64,000 bases of DNA, taken from a bacterium 336/3. GTDB taxonomy: Bacteria; Bacteroidota; Bacteroidia; Cytophagales; Thermonemataceae. The translations under genes and the position numbers were made by a program. Location: NCBI GenBank assembly GCA_001281695.1, contig LJIE01000001.1, positions 6,107 to 70,106 on the forward strand. Reading direction: 5' to 3'. Below, piece after piece: positions 25,775-35,404 of the stretch; position 1 is the first letter of the stretch; the number at the start of each line of letters is the position of its first letter. The notes under the pieces are model-generated. The model did no database searches. It was given only the letters and a program-made list of their open reading frames with translations, and was not told the DNA's origin.

Positions 25775-26248
25775 ATGGCAGTTTTATCACAATCAGGAAA
25801 GCCCAAGAACTTTATATACGATAGAGCAAAGCATCATTTTTTAGGAAACTTCCCCAATGTTCTTCCTATAGAGCAAGCTTATGTTCATATTGGTATGTTT
25901 TTGGGATGGGTATGCGAGAATGATCTTTATAGTGATTTCTTCGAGGAAGAAGCAGCCTTACAAATTCTACGTTTCAGAAGAAGACAAATTAGTTGTTCCA
26001 TTTTGAGTGCTGTTTGGGATGGTTACTTAGGTTCAGAGTTATTTAACGATGAAGGTAACGACTTTTGTGTATTTTATTATCAAAGTGGTCGTTATAAAAA
26101 GGATTACGAAAAAACCTTAGCAGCAGATTTACCCTCTATCTATCACGTAGAGGATAATTGGAAAAACTACGAAAAAATTGCTAAAAAGATTTCTGCTCGT
26201 TATAAAAAGTGGAAACAAGACGCAGGCGAAGACACAGAAGCATTATAA
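25775..26248 (+). CDS. Unrecognised conserved protein (possibly DUF7832-like)
   Basis: A 157-residue soluble protein without signal peptide or membrane helix. Motifs are NFIYDRAKHHFLGNFPNVLP, YVHIGMFLGWVCEND and GNDFCVFYYQSGRYKKDYEK. The order HIGMFLGW and FYYQ...Y..DY resembles small proteins of the DUF7832 type, which is a tentative comparison from memory; no function is known. Its TAA stop and the deoC stop on the other strand overlap by six bases, so the two genes converge tail to tail with no terminator between them. Confidence 0.65.
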   Translation: MAVLSQSGKPKNFIYDRAKHHFLGNFPNVLPIEQAYVHIGMFLGWVCENDLYSDFFEEEAALQILRFRRRQISCSILSAVWDGYLGSELFNDEGNDFCVFYYQSGRYKKDYEKTLAADLPSIYHVEDNWKNYEKIAKKISARYKKWKQDAGEDTEAL

Positions 26249-26899
26249 TCCCTGCGTTACAATAGCTACACTTGCAGAAGTGCCAATTCTATCAGCACCT
26301 GCTTGTATCATACTTATTGCATTCTCGTAAGAGCGGATACCTCCAGAAGCTTTTACACCTACAGAAGTAGGACAAATACTACGCATGAGTTGTATATGTT
26401 CTACTTTTGCTCCTTCTTTGGCAAAACCTGTAGAAGTCTTTACAAAATCGGTTCCTGCTTCTACACACAATTGGCAAGCTAATTTGATTTGTTCATCATT
26501 CCAGTAAGCTGTTTCTAGAATCACTTTCAATATTTTTTCTCTTTCATGAGCTAATTTAGCAAGTTGTGCAATTTCTATTTTTACCCAATCATAAGAGCCA
26601 TTGGCAAAGGCCGAAAGCGTCATAACCATATCCAGTTCATCTGCACCATCTTTGATAGCCGTTTCCATTTCTTGTCTTTTGGCTTGCGTTCTCTGATATC
26701 CCAAAGGAAAGCCTACTACTGTAACCGTTTTAATGTCTGTACCTCGTAAATCTCTATGGGTTTTTTCTACCCAATAAGGTGGTACACAAACTCCTACGAA
26801 ATTATACTCTTTTGCCTCTCCTATCAATTTATCTATTTCGCTGGAGGTAGTGAGTGGATTTAAAATCGTATGTTCTATATAAGACGCTATATTATTCAT
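26243..26899 (-). CDS. deoC: Deoxyribose-phosphate aldolase
   Basis: Class I aldolase splitting 2-deoxyribose 5-phosphate to glyceraldehyde 3-phosphate and acetaldehyde during nucleoside breakdown. The 218-residue TIM-barrel protein has the Schiff-base lysine in FVKTSTGFA, the second lysine motif VGVKASGGIRS, and the start IASYIEHTILNP. The ATG at 26899 is preferred to that at 26926, which lies inside the predicted promoter. No other nucleoside-salvage genes are adjacent. Confidence 0.93.
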   Translation of the reverse strand: MNNIASYIEHTILNPLTTSSEIDKLIGEAKEYNFVGVCVPPYWVEKTHRDLRGTDIKTVTVVGFPLGYQRTQAKRQEMETAIKDGADELDMVMTLSAFANGSYDWVKIEIAQLAKLAHEREKILKVILETAYWNDEQIKLACQLCVEAGTDFVKTSTGFAKEGAKVEHIQLMRSICPTSVGVKASGGIRSYENAISMIQAGADRIGTSASVAIVTQGL

Positions 26900-26923
26900 A
26901 AATACTTCCTTGATGTTGAAAAT

Positions 26924-26931
26924 CAAATTTA
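26924..26931 (-). promoter_or_regulatory. -7 box of deoC
   Basis: The minus strand reads TAAATTTG, 25 bases before the ATG at 26899. Confidence 0.5.
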
Positions 26932-26957
26932 ATAAGTTATTGAAACATAACCATAAA

Positions 26958-26987
26958 AAAAGACCTTTAGAATTTTAAAGGTCTTTT
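26958..26987 (-). terminator. Intrinsic terminator of glnN
   Basis: AAAAGACCTTTA and TAAAGGTCTTTT form a 12-base stem with a 6-base loop, followed on the minus strand by a T run. It lies 8 bases after the glnN stop. Confidence 0.85.
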
Positions 26988-26994
26988 CATTTTT

Positions 26995-29184
26995 TTATTT
27001 GATAAGTAACAATTCTCTGTATTTTGCCAAAGGCCATGCTTCATCGCTGATAGTAAGTTCTAATTTATCCACAGCATAACGAAGAGGCTCAAAATAAGGT
27101 TTTACTTTCTCGCTATAAATTTTAGCTCGTTTTTTCACATCTTCTGTATTGTTTGCCTGCTTACGAGTTTCAATCATATCACGAACATTAGTTTGCAAAT
27201 CATTCACATAATTAGCTATTTTCTTGACTGTTACAAGTGTACTCTCTACCAAAGCATCTTCAATACCTATTGCTTTCAAGCTTCTTACATATTCTACCAA
27301 TTTATTTTGGTAAGAAATAGCAGTAGGAATAACATGATTTACAACCAATTCACCCATCATACGAGATTCTATTTGAATCTTTTTAATATATATTTCTAAT
27401 AAAATTTCATAACGAGCATCTAATTCTCTGTGTGATAAAACATTGTGTTTTTCAAAAATCTCAATAGTCTTTTTACTTACAAAAGCCTCCAAAGACTCCA
27501 CACAAGAAGTAACATTGGTTAAACCTTTTTTCAAAGCTTCTTTTTTCCATGCTTCTGAATAACCATCTCCTTCAAAAATAATTTTCTTACTATCTTTGAT
27601 ATAGCCTTTCAAAATATTGATAATAGCTGCTTCTTTCTTTTCACCTTTAGCTATACGTTTATCTACTTCCTCTTTAAATAGAGCCAACTGATTTGCCATA
27701 ATTGTATTGATGACAATCATATTAGAAGAACAATTTGCAGAAGAACCTACAGCTCTAAATTCAAATTTATTACCTGTAAATGCGAATGGAGATGTTCTGT
27801 TACGGTCTGTATTATCTAAAAGTACAGGAGGTATTTTATTAATGCCTGTTTTCATATAGATATTCTCACCTTTAGAAACTTTTATAGTAGCTTTTTTCTC
27901 TAATTCATCTAAGATTTCACTCATTTGAGCACCCACAAAAACGGAGATAATTGCAGGAGGAGCTTCATTTGCACCTAAACGATGTTCGTTTGCAGCCGAC
28001 ATGATACTTGCACGCAATAAATCTGCATTATCGTGTACAGCCTTGATAACATTGATAAAAAAGGTTAAAAATCTTAAATTATCTTTTGCTTTGGTACTTG
28101 GTGAAAGCAAATTGATACCTGTGTTGGTTTGTAAAGACCAGTTGTTATGTTTACCACTACCATTGATACCTGCAAAAGGTTTTTCGTGGAAAAGCACTTT
28201 CAAATCGTGTTTGTCAGCAACTTTTTCCATTACATCCATCAAAAGCAAATTATGATCAACTGCCAAATTTGCCTCTTCAAATGTAGAAGCACATTCGAAT
28301 TGAGCAGGAGCTACTTCATTGTGACGTGTACGAATGGGAATACCTAACTTTAAACATTCAATTTCAAAATCTACCATAAATGCTCTTACACGAGAAGGGA
28401 TTGAGCCAAAATAATGGTCTTCTAATTGTTGTCCTTTAGGAGGAGTATGTCCAAAAAGTGTTCTACCAGTAGAAACTAAGTCTGGACGAGCATAATACAT
28501 GGCTTTATCCACCAAGAAATATTCTTGCTCAGGTCCTAATGTTGCAATAGTACTGGTAACATCAGAATCAAAATATTGAGCAACAGATGTTGCAGCTTTA
28601 TCTACAGCATGCAAAGCTTTCAACAAAGGCATTTTAAAATCCAAAGCCTCACCTGTATAAGAAACAAATACGGTAGGAATACACAAAGTCTTTGTCCCAT
28701 TATCTTCCATAATAAAAGCAGGAGACGTTGCATCCCAAGCTGTATAACCACGAGCTTCGAAAGTAGAACGAATACCTCCACTGGGGAATGAAGAAGCATC
28801 TGGTTCTTGTTGAGCCAAAGCTGAACCTTTAAATTTCTCAAGTACTCTGCCATCACTTTCTAAATCGAAAAAAGCATCATGTTTTTCGGCTGTAAGTCCT
28901 GTAAGAGGTTGAAACCAGTGAGTATAGTGTGTTACACCTTTGCTCATTGCCCAACTTTTCATACCAGAAGCCACACTATCCGCCAATTCTAAGCTTATAG
29001 GCTGCCCTTGAGCAATAGCTGATTTTAATTTTTTGTAGGTGTCAGCATTCAAGTATTGTCGCATTGCTTCGTCACCAAATACATTGACACCAAAATAATC
29101 AGAAATTTTTTCTGAAGGGGGAGTTACTTTTACAAAAGGACGGTCTTGGGCTTGTTTTATAGCCTCAAATCTTAAAATTGACAT
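26995..29184 (-). CDS. glnN: Glutamine synthetase type III
   Basis: ATP-dependent ligation of ammonia to glutamate, the main ammonium-assimilating enzyme in many Bacteroidota. At 729 residues it has the type III length (type I is about 450-470). Motifs: the N-terminal DYFGVNVFGDEAMRQYL, the ATP/substrate regions FVDFEIECLK-type and GINGSGKHNNWSLQTNTGINL, and NEAPPAIISVFVG. A -7 box and a terminator frame it as a single gene; no PII gene is adjacent. Confidence 0.96.
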   Translation of the reverse strand: MSILRFEAIKQAQDRPFVKVTPPSEKISDYFGVNVFGDEAMRQYLNADTYKKLKSAIAQGQPISLELADSVASGMKSWAMSKGVTHYTHWFQPLTGLTAEKHDAFFDLESDGRVLEKFKGSALAQQEPDASSFPSGGIRSTFEARGYTAWDATSPAFIMEDNGTKTLCIPTVFVSYTGEALDFKMPLLKALHAVDKAATSVAQYFDSDVTSTIATLGPEQEYFLVDKAMYYARPDLVSTGRTLFGHTPPKGQQLEDHYFGSIPSRVRAFMVDFEIECLKLGIPIRTRHNEVAPAQFECASTFEEANLAVDHNLLLMDVMEKVADKHDLKVLFHEKPFAGINGSGKHNNWSLQTNTGINLLSPSTKAKDNLRFLTFFINVIKAVHDNADLLRASIMSAANEHRLGANEAPPAIISVFVGAQMSEILDELEKKATIKVSKGENIYMKTGINKIPPVLLDNTDRNRTSPFAFTGNKFEFRAVGSSANCSSNMIVINTIMANQLALFKEEVDKRIAKGEKKEAAIINILKGYIKDSKKIIFEGDGYSEAWKKEALKKGLTNVTSCVESLEAFVSKKTIEIFEKHNVLSHRELDARYEILLEIYIKKIQIESRMMGELVVNHVIPTAISYQNKLVEYVRSLKAIGIEDALVESTLVTVKKIANYVNDLQTNVRDMIETRKQANNTEDVKKRAKIYSEKVKPYFEPLRYAVDKLELTISDEAWPLAKYRELLLIK

Positions 29185-29215
29185 AATTTTTAAAGATTTA
29201 GGATTAAATTTGATG

Positions 29216-29223
29216 CAAAATTA
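29216..29223 (-). promoter_or_regulatory. -7 box of glnN
   Basis: The minus strand reads TAATTTTG (TAnnTTTG), 32 bases before the glnN ATG. Confidence 0.48.
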
Positions 29224-29356
29224 TTAAAATTTATATACTTTTTAAATTTTTAAGTATAAAAAATGTCTTATTTTTAAAAAAAACCTTTTTTATTGATTTT
29301 AGAACCTTTAAATATTTTTTTTCGTTAAAATTAGGACATCAAAACTCTAAATTTTT

Positions 29357-29992
29357 ATGAAAAAGTCGATTGTATTATTTTTATTTATCTTATGTCAGCA
29401 GTTTGTTTTTGGACAAAATTTTTCAGTAGGCCCTATTCTAGGATTGAACTACTCTAATTTACGAGGAGATAATACAGATAATAGTTCTGGTAAATTAGGT
29501 TTTGCTGGTGGTATTTTTGCTAATTATAGCATTACTGATGATTTTGGTTTAACAGGACAACTTCTATATAGCCAACAAGGTGCAAAATTTGAAGTTTTAG
29601 GAACAGAAACCTCCACTAATTTCAATTACTTGCAAGTACCTATTTTGGGTGCATACTATTTTGGTAAAAACAACTTCAAGCCAAAAGTGCTTTTAGGTCC
29701 TCAAATTGGCTTTTTACTCTCAGCAAAAGACAAAGATGGAAATGATTTAGACCCTAATGGGACTTTATTAGAGACAACAGATTTTGGAGCTACCCTTGGA
29801 GTGGGTTTCAATTACAATTTAGCTCCTAAAATTTGGCTAAATGCAGATGTTCGTTATAATTTAGGTTTGACAGATTTAGACAAGGGGACTACCAAGCTTT
29901 ATAATTCTAACCTTGCTTTGATGGTAGGTGTAAGTATTGGCTTTAAAGATTATGATATGAAAAGTGGCTCTTTTTCAAAAAACAAAAAATAG
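29357..29992 (+). CDS. Outer membrane beta-barrel protein
   Basis: A 211-residue protein with signal peptide (MKKSIVLFLFILCQQFVFGQ) and alternating strands of a small outer membrane barrel: VGPILGLNYSNL, GFAGGIFANYSI, LTGQLLYSQQGAKF, NYLQVPILGAYYFG, KVLLGPQIGFLL, WLNADVRYNLGLTDL, and a final SNLALMVGVSIGF. It matches the porin-family OMP_b-brl_2 pattern common in Bacteroidota. No lipobox. Likely an outer membrane structural or porin-like protein; the substrate is not evident. A good terminator follows. Confidence 0.83.
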   Translation: MKKSIVLFLFILCQQFVFGQNFSVGPILGLNYSNLRGDNTDNSSGKLGFAGGIFANYSITDDFGLTGQLLYSQQGAKFEVLGTETSTNFNYLQVPILGAYYFGKNNFKPKVLLGPQIGFLLSAKDKDGNDLDPNGTLLETTDFGATLGVGFNYNLAPKIWLNADVRYNLGLTDLDKGTTKLYNSNLALMVGVSIGFKDYDMKSGSFSKNKK

Positions 29993-30014
29993 TCAAAAAT
30001 TATTTAAGTTTCAT

Positions 30015-30053
30015 AAAAGGCAATAGAATTGAGTTTCTATTGCCTTTTTTTAT
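30015..30053 (+). terminator. Intrinsic terminator after the beta-barrel gene
   Basis: AAAAGGCAATAGAA and TTCTATTGCCTTTT form a perfect 14-base stem, followed by a T run on the plus strand. Confidence 0.87.
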
Positions 30054-30121
30054 ATTTTTCAGTAAAAAAATTTCATTCATAAAACAAATATCTTAATTTG
30101 GCAATAAATTATTGTTACAAC

Positions 30122-30568
30122 ATGGAAAATCGTCATAACGCAATTCAGCAACCTGCAGAAATTTTATTAAAAGAAATTGAATTAGAAAATCAAATCAGGG
30201 AGCAACTAAATGAGACCCAAATATATTTTGACTATAACTTAGTACCTGATAAACAAGACCATAAAACGCCACTCATCAAACTTGACCTTATCACGATTAA
30301 CAGAGAACATAATCAAAAATTTTTATTCCATTCAACCAAAGGAGGAAATAAGATAGCTATTTTAGAAGATATGATAGCTTATATTAGTGAATTCAAAAAG
30401 AATCAAGAGAGTTATCAGATAGAATGGTTAGATGCAAAAAGCAACGAAAAAGTACAAGTTTCGTGGTTTAGAGGAAACGATATTTTTGATGTATTGCAAA
30501 AATTCTATTATGATAAAAAGCAGAGCCGTTTTAAAATTCTTAAAATCAACTTAATGCCTGAAGCGTAA
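30122..30568 (+). CDS. Small protein coupled to a SpoIIE phosphatase, function unknown
   Basis: A 148-residue soluble protein, not recognised. The N-terminal half is highly charged and helical (LLKEIELENQIREQL); the C-terminal half alternates strands and ends RFKILKINLMPEA. No signal peptide, membrane helix or known catalytic motif. Its stop is two bases before the ATG of the membrane SpoIIE phosphatase, so the two are probably co-translated. It could be a partner or regulator of the phosphatase, which is inference from the position only. A near-consensus TTAATTTG at 30093-30100 could be its -7 box. Confidence 0.62.
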   Translation: MENRHNAIQQPAEILLKEIELENQIREQLNETQIYFDYNLVPDKQDHKTPLIKLDLITINREHNQKFLFHSTKGGNKIAILEDMIAYISEFKKNQESYQIEWLDAKSNEKVQVSWFRGNDIFDVLQKFYYDKKQSRFKILKINLMPEA

Positions 30569-30570
30569 TA

Positions 30571-32100
30571 ATGCCTATAAAAACATTCAAAAAACTCAAA
30601 AACTATTTTATCCCCAAAAATTACCAATCTGATATTTCCGTTTTCAAAAAATCTGAAAATGTCATAGAAGCAACTTTGGTCGGGATTATATTCTTAACTG
30701 TTCTTATACCTTTAAATCTTACTCTTGAACTTTCCATAAGTGCTTCGACAGTTATTGGTATAATTGCTCTTTTGTTTGTTAGTCTATATTCTTTTAAAAA
30801 AACTGGATCCTTAATTTTATTTGGTAATGCAATAAGTTTTAGTATTTATTGTATAGTTTTAATTGGCAACATAGAAACAGGAGGAATCAAATCTCCTGCA
30901 ATTGCTTCCTTTCTATTATCTGGTATTATTGCTTTTTTGTATGCTGGCAAAAAAATGGGTATTATTTGGATGTCTATAGGTATTTTATCCATAGTAACGT
31001 TAGGTATTCTTGAATTAAGTAATAATGGATTTAGTAGTAAATTAAATAGCTATCAGACTATCCTATTTGCTATTTTTACAAATTCGCTGTTGTCTATTTT
31101 TTTAATGTATATTATTCGTTTTTATGTTAGTGTTCTTAAAAGTATTAGTAGAAGAAATATTTTAAAAACAGAAAAAATGGAAAGATTTAATCAAGTACTT
31201 TCCGAACAGCAAAATGAAATTGAAGAAAAAAATAAAGAACTAGTAAATTTATACGAACAATTTAATAAACAAAATCAAGATCTCATCTTACAAAAAGAAC
31301 TTTTACAAACACAAAACGATGAATTAACAAAAACTTATGAAGAACTAATAGATAGCATCTATTACACAAAAAAAATTCAGATGGCTCTTTTGCCTCAAAT
31401 AGACCTTATGAAACCTCACTTTACAGATATGATGGTTTTATATAAACCTAAAGAAATTTTAAGTGGAGATTTTTATTGGTTCACATCTGTTAATGAATAT
31501 TTATTTCTGATTGTTGCTGACTGTACTGGACATGGTATTCCTGGGGCTTTTATGACTGTTATTGGTAATGATTTATTGAATCATATCATTAAGGAAGATC
31601 AAATTTTTAGCCCTAAAGAAATTTTAAAAATGCTTGATAAAGAACTTAATAAAACTCTCCAACAAGATAAAGAAAAGCCTTACAATGTTACAGATGGTAT
31701 GGATATAGCCATTTGCCGAATACATAAAAGTACTAAAGAAGTTTGTTTTGGAGGTGCCAAAAGACCTCTGTTTATTGTAAATAAAAATGGTGTCAAAGAA
31801 ATCAAAGGCTCAAGAATAGGTATTGGAGGTTTGGCTAATATGGAAAAAGATTTTGAAGAACACTCTATTCAATCTACTACTGAAGATGTTTTTTATATGT
31901 CATCTGATGGATTTACTGATCAGTTTGGAGGTGAAAATGATAGTAAATTCCTAACGACTCATTTCAAAGAAAAGTTATTACAATTTTATCCAAAGCCTCT
32001 TGAATACCAAAAGCTTTATTTAAATGAGCTTCATGACACATGGAAAGGTTTTATCAATGAGCAAACTGATGATATTCTGGTCGTTGGATTCAAAATATAA
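30571..32100 (+). CDS. Membrane-bound SpoIIE-family (PP2C-like) protein phosphatase
   Basis: A 509-residue protein: about six membrane helices (residues 30-195), a coiled-coil signalling helix (about 200-270), then a SpoIIE/PP2C catalytic domain with metal-binding VLSGDFYWF-type and VADCTGHGIPGAFMTVIG motifs, VTDGMDIAICRIH and DGFTDQFGG. Such proteins dephosphorylate anti-sigma-factor antagonists in response to signals sensed by the membrane part. No anti-sigma or antagonist gene is obvious beside it; a small unknown protein is coupled upstream. Confidence 0.87.
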   Translation: MPIKTFKKLKNYFIPKNYQSDISVFKKSENVIEATLVGIIFLTVLIPLNLTLELSISASTVIGIIALLFVSLYSFKKTGSLILFGNAISFSIYCIVLIGNIETGGIKSPAIASFLLSGIIAFLYAGKKMGIIWMSIGILSIVTLGILELSNNGFSSKLNSYQTILFAIFTNSLLSIFLMYIIRFYVSVLKSISRRNILKTEKMERFNQVLSEQQNEIEEKNKELVNLYEQFNKQNQDLILQKELLQTQNDELTKTYEELIDSIYYTKKIQMALLPQIDLMKPHFTDMMVLYKPKEILSGDFYWFTSVNEYLFLIVADCTGHGIPGAFMTVIGNDLLNHIIKEDQIFSPKEILKMLDKELNKTLQQDKEKPYNVTDGMDIAICRIHKSTKEVCFGGAKRPLFIVNKNGVKEIKGSRIGIGGLANMEKDFEEHSIQSTTEDVFYMSSDGFTDQFGGENDSKFLTTHFKEKLLQFYPKPLEYQKLYLNELHDTWKGFINEQTDDILVVGFKI

Positions 32101-32142
32101 TCAGTTATTCCTCTATTGATAATTGAAAAGTAATGAAATGAA

Positions 32143-33393
32143 CTAATCTCCTTTATACTTTTGTTTTTTAAAACTTTTATTAAATGGTTTTCTAGTTTTT
32201 TGGCTATTTCCTTTCTTAACAGGTTTTTGTTGTATCGTCTTTTTTTCAGGAGTACCATTTATCATTGGAAATGGGTGTTCAACGACTACAGGAATTTTCT
32301 TATTGATTAACTTCTCAATATCTTTCAAATAAGCTTTTTCTTCTGCATCTATAAATGAAATAGCTGTTCCTTTTGCTCCTGCTCTACCAGTACGCCCAAT
32401 TCTGTGGACATAAGTTTCAGCAATATTAGAGGTTTCGTAGTTAATTACAAAAGCCAAATCATCCACATCAATACCACGAGCTGCAATATCAGTTGCTACC
32501 AAAACTCTTGTTGATTGCTCTTTGAAATTGGATAATGCTCTTTGTCGAGCATTTTGGGACTTATTTCCATGAATTGCCTCAGCTTTGATGTTTTCTTTCA
32601 ACAATGCTTTGACGACTTTATCTGCCCCATGTTTTGTTCTAGTAAAAACTAAAACCGTTTTGATGGCTTTATCCTTCAAAAGTTCTAACAATAACTTGTT
32701 TTTGTTTTCTTTGTCAACATAATATACTGATTGATTGATTAAATCAACAGTAGATGAGACAGGTGTAACTGAAACTTTAAGAGGATTCATCAAAATACTT
32801 GATGACAACTTAATGATTTCTGGAGGCATTGTTGCAGAGAAAAAAAGCGTTTGACGCTTTTTAGGTAGTAAAACCAGTAATTTTTTGATGTCTGTAATAA
32901 AACCCATATCTAGCATACGATCCGCCTCGTCCAAAACGAAAAACTCAATCGTATTTAGTTTGAGCAAACCTTGATTGATAATGTCTAAAAGTCTTCCTGG
33001 TGTTGCAATAATGATATCAACTCCTTGTCGAATAGCTGTTACTTGTGGATTTTGATTAACGCCACCAAAAATAACTGTACTTTTCAGATTGGTATGTCGT
33101 CCATAAGCTGCAAAACTCTCTTCTATTTGTATAGCAAGTTCTCTTGTTGGTGTGAGAATCAAAGCTCGAGCTTTTCTGGATTTCTGTTGTGAAGGATTTT
33201 CAGAAAGAAGTTGCAAAATTGGGATTGCAAAAGCTGCTGTTTTGCCTGTTCCCGTTTGTGCAACAGCAAGTAAATCTTTTTTATCTAAAACAATCGGGAT
33301 CGCTTGTTCTTGGATTGGTGTTGGGTTTTGATAACCTTCTTCGTCTAAAGCCTTTAAAATTGGCTCAACTAAGTTTAATTCACTAAATTTCAT
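32143..33393 (-). CDS. DEAD-box ATP-dependent RNA helicase (RhlE-like)
   Basis: RNA remodelling helicase. All core motifs are present in order over 416 residues: Q motif [30 protein letters not shown], Ia [39 protein letters not shown] and [12 protein letters not shown]. The last 50 or so residues are basic and unstructured, as in RhlE/CsdA-type proteins that bind ribosomal RNA. Likely role in ribosome assembly or RNA decay. A -7 box is 22 bases upstream. Confidence 0.94.
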   Translation of the reverse strand: MKFSELNLVEPILKALDEEGYQNPTPIQEQAIPIVLDKKDLLAVAQTGTGKTAAFAIPILQLLSENPSQQKSRKARALILTPTRELAIQIEESFAAYGRHTNLKSTVIFGGVNQNPQVTAIRQGVDIIIATPGRLLDIINQGLLKLNTIEFFVLDEADRMLDMGFITDIKKLLVLLPKKRQTLFFSATMPPEIIKLSSSILMNPLKVSVTPVSSTVDLINQSVYYVDKENKNKLLLELLKDKAIKTVLVFTRTKHGADKVVKALLKENIKAEAIHGNKSQNARQRALSNFKEQSTRVLVATDIAARGIDVDDLAFVINYETSNIAETYVHRIGRTGRAGAKGTAISFIDAEEKAYLKDIEKLINKKIPVVVEHPFPMINGTPEKKTIQQKPVKKGNSQKTRKPFNKSFKKQKYKGD

Positions 33394-33414
33394 CGATTAT
33401 TTTTTATGAACCTA

Positions 33415-33422
33415 CAAAGATA
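33415..33422 (-). promoter_or_regulatory. -7 box of the DEAD-box helicase gene
   Basis: The minus strand reads TATCTTTG, 22 bases before the helicase ATG. Confidence 0.5.
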
Positions 33423-33523
33423 GTTTATTTTCTTAACTAAAAGAATTAAGTAACTACCAAGCCATCAAGAAGCTTAGAAAGTTCAAGCAAAAAAATCAAT
33501 ATTTAGATTCTTTTTTGGTTTAT

Positions 33524-33557
33524 GAAAAAACCTATCAAATTTTAAAATCTGATAGGT
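33524..33557 (-). terminator. Terminator after the DUF1573 gene
   Basis: On the minus strand ACCTATCA and TGATAGGT pair across a 12-base AT-rich loop that can extend the stem, followed by TTTTTT. It lies just after the stop at 33576. Confidence 0.68.
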
Positions 33558-33575
33558 CTAAAATATTGGTTTTTA

Positions 33576-33974
33576 TTAATTTACCACTTCGCCTTTTAGA
33601 GTCAGTATCAAAGATTTATTTTCTGCATTTGAAAGAATTGTAGCTGTTTTTGTAAAACTACCCACAGCATTCGCATTGTAGGTTACTTTTACATAGCCTG
33701 TCTGATTGGAAGCAATAGGTGTTTTTGTGAAATCGGCAACTGTACAACCACAAGAAGTTTGAATATTTTCCATAATAAGAGGAGCTTTTCCCGCATTTTT
33801 CACTACAAATTCTACAGTTATAGGTTTACCTTGTGGTATTTTACCCATATCACGTGTAGTATTTTGTACTTCAATAATAGCTTTACTTGTTTCATCTATA
33901 TTTTTGAAAGACATTTGAATAGATGCAATAGAAGCCAAAATAACGAAAGTCAATAATAATCTTAGATTTTTCAT
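33576..33974 (-). CDS. Exported DUF1573 domain protein
   Basis: A 132-residue protein with a signal-peptide-like N-terminus (MKNLRLLLTFVILASIASI) and a DUF1573 immunoglobulin-like domain: RDMGKIPQGKPITVEFVVKN, then QTSCGCTVADFTKTPI with the family CGC pair, and a final strand SLILTLKGEV. Such single-domain proteins are abundant in Bacteroidota envelopes; function unknown. A possible -7 box on the minus strand (TATGTTTG at 34021-34028) lies 47 bases upstream. Confidence 0.88.
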   Translation of the reverse strand: MKNLRLLLTFVILASIASIQMSFKNIDETSKAIIEVQNTTRDMGKIPQGKPITVEFVVKNAGKAPLIMENIQTSCGCTVADFTKTPIASNQTGYVKVTYNANAVGSFTKTATILSNAENKSLILTLKGEVVN

Positions 33975-34114
33975 AAACGTATTTTTTAGAGTGAAACCAT
34001 GTCGTCTTGCAAGAACGTTACAAACATACAGAGCTTTTTTATAAGGCTGTGTTACACAATTCTTAATATTTGTTAATGAAATGTTAATGACAAAAAAGTA
34101 TCTATTTTTTCGTT

Positions 34115-34122
34115 TAAATTTG
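34115..34122 (+). promoter_or_regulatory. -7 box of the two-component operon
   Basis: TAAATTTG, 19 bases before the histidine kinase ATG at 34142. Confidence 0.5.
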
Positions 34123-34141
34123 TTTATCAGATTTTACAGAT

Positions 34142-35404
34142 ATGCAAAACCGAACCATTCAAATTTTAATAGCCTTAACACTTATCATGCTTATTGGGAT
34201 AGGTGTTGCTCAGTTTATTTGGTTTCGGAAAGCTTTCGATTTGAAAGAAAAACAGTTCAATCATAATGTACACTTGGCTCTTAGAGGTGTAGCAGAGCGT
34301 TTTTTTGTCTTTACCAATCAAGCCGTTCCTGAAACAAGCCCTGTAGAACAACTTTCCAACAATTATTTTACGGTGATGCTCAACGCTGAAATAGATGTGA
34401 GTTTGCTTGAAGGGCTACTTGTTACAGAATTTTCTAAACGAAATCTATCTCTCGATTTTGAATATGGGATTTATAATTGCCAAAATGAACAGATGATTTA
34501 TGGCAATTTCATTGAAAAAGAGAACAAATTTCGTATAGGCAAGCAGATTAAAGAATTACCCAAATGGGAGAAAGACAATTATTATTTTGGAATTTATTTC
34601 CCTAAAAAGAACCATGAACTCATAGCCGAAATGGATTTTTGGCTATTCTCTCTGATTGTATTATTAGCACTCTTAGGACTTCTGATTTATACCATTACCA
34701 TGATTTTAAAGCAAAAAAGACTTTCAGAAGTCCAGAAAGATTTTATCAATAATATGGCTCATGAGTTTAAAACTCCGCTATCCACAATTTTAGTTTCCTC
34801 CGATTTACTCAAAAAACCTGTTATTCAGAAAGATACAGAAGCTACTAATCGTTATTTGGGCTTAATTCAAAACGAAACATTACGTATCAAGGAGCAAATA
34901 GAACGTATTTTACAAGTGGCTCAATTTGAAAAAGTGGAACTTCAGATTACTCGTTTTAGTTTGCATGAACTAGTAGAAAAAGTTTTAAATAGTTTACAAT
35001 TGGTTTTGGAACAAAAAGAGGCACAAGTTATTTTAAGTTTGGATGCAAAAGAAGATTTGATTGAAGCTGACAACATTCATATTGAAAGTATGCTCCTTAA
35101 TTTGCTTGAAAACTCATTAAAATATTGTGATAAAAAACCTATTATTCGAATACAAACATCTAATACTAATCAGTATCTTCAAATTAGCATTATAGATAAT
35201 GGGATTGGTATTGATAAAAAGCATCATAAAAAAGTGTTTGAAAAATTTTACAGAGTTCCTACTGGTAATTTGCACAATGTAAAAGGTTTTGGATTAGGTT
35301 TGAGCTATGTAGAGGCTGTTTTAAAACGTCATAAAGGATATTTCACTCTCAAAAGTGAAAAAAGCAAAGGCACAACCATTGAAATTTTTATTCCTCATGT
35401 ATGA
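34142..35404 (+). CDS. Sensor histidine kinase
   Basis: A 420-residue membrane kinase: helix 1 (residues 6-27), a periplasmic sensor of about 135 residues, helix 2 (about 167-189), then the dimerisation domain with phospho-acceptor H207 in NNMAHEFKTPLST and a HATPase domain (NLLENSLKYC, DNGIGID, GFGLGLSYV). It autophosphorylates in response to an envelope signal that cannot be read from the sequence and passes the phosphate to the response regulator, whose ATG overlaps its stop by four bases (ATGA). Confidence 0.93.
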   Translation: MQNRTIQILIALTLIMLIGIGVAQFIWFRKAFDLKEKQFNHNVHLALRGVAERFFVFTNQAVPETSPVEQLSNNYFTVMLNAEIDVSLLEGLLVTEFSKRNLSLDFEYGIYNCQNEQMIYGNFIEKENKFRIGKQIKELPKWEKDNYYFGIYFPKKNHELIAEMDFWLFSLIVLLALLGLLIYTITMILKQKRLSEVQKDFINNMAHEFKTPLSTILVSSDLLKKPVIQKDTEATNRYLGLIQNETLRIKEQIERILQVAQFEKVELQITRFSLHELVEKVLNSLQLVLEQKEAQVILSLDAKEDLIEADNIHIESMLLNLLENSLKYCDKKPIIRIQTSNTNQYLQISIIDNGIGIDKKHHKKVFEKFYRVPTGNLHNVKGFGLGLSYVEAVLKRHKGYFTLKSEKSKGTTIEIFIPHV

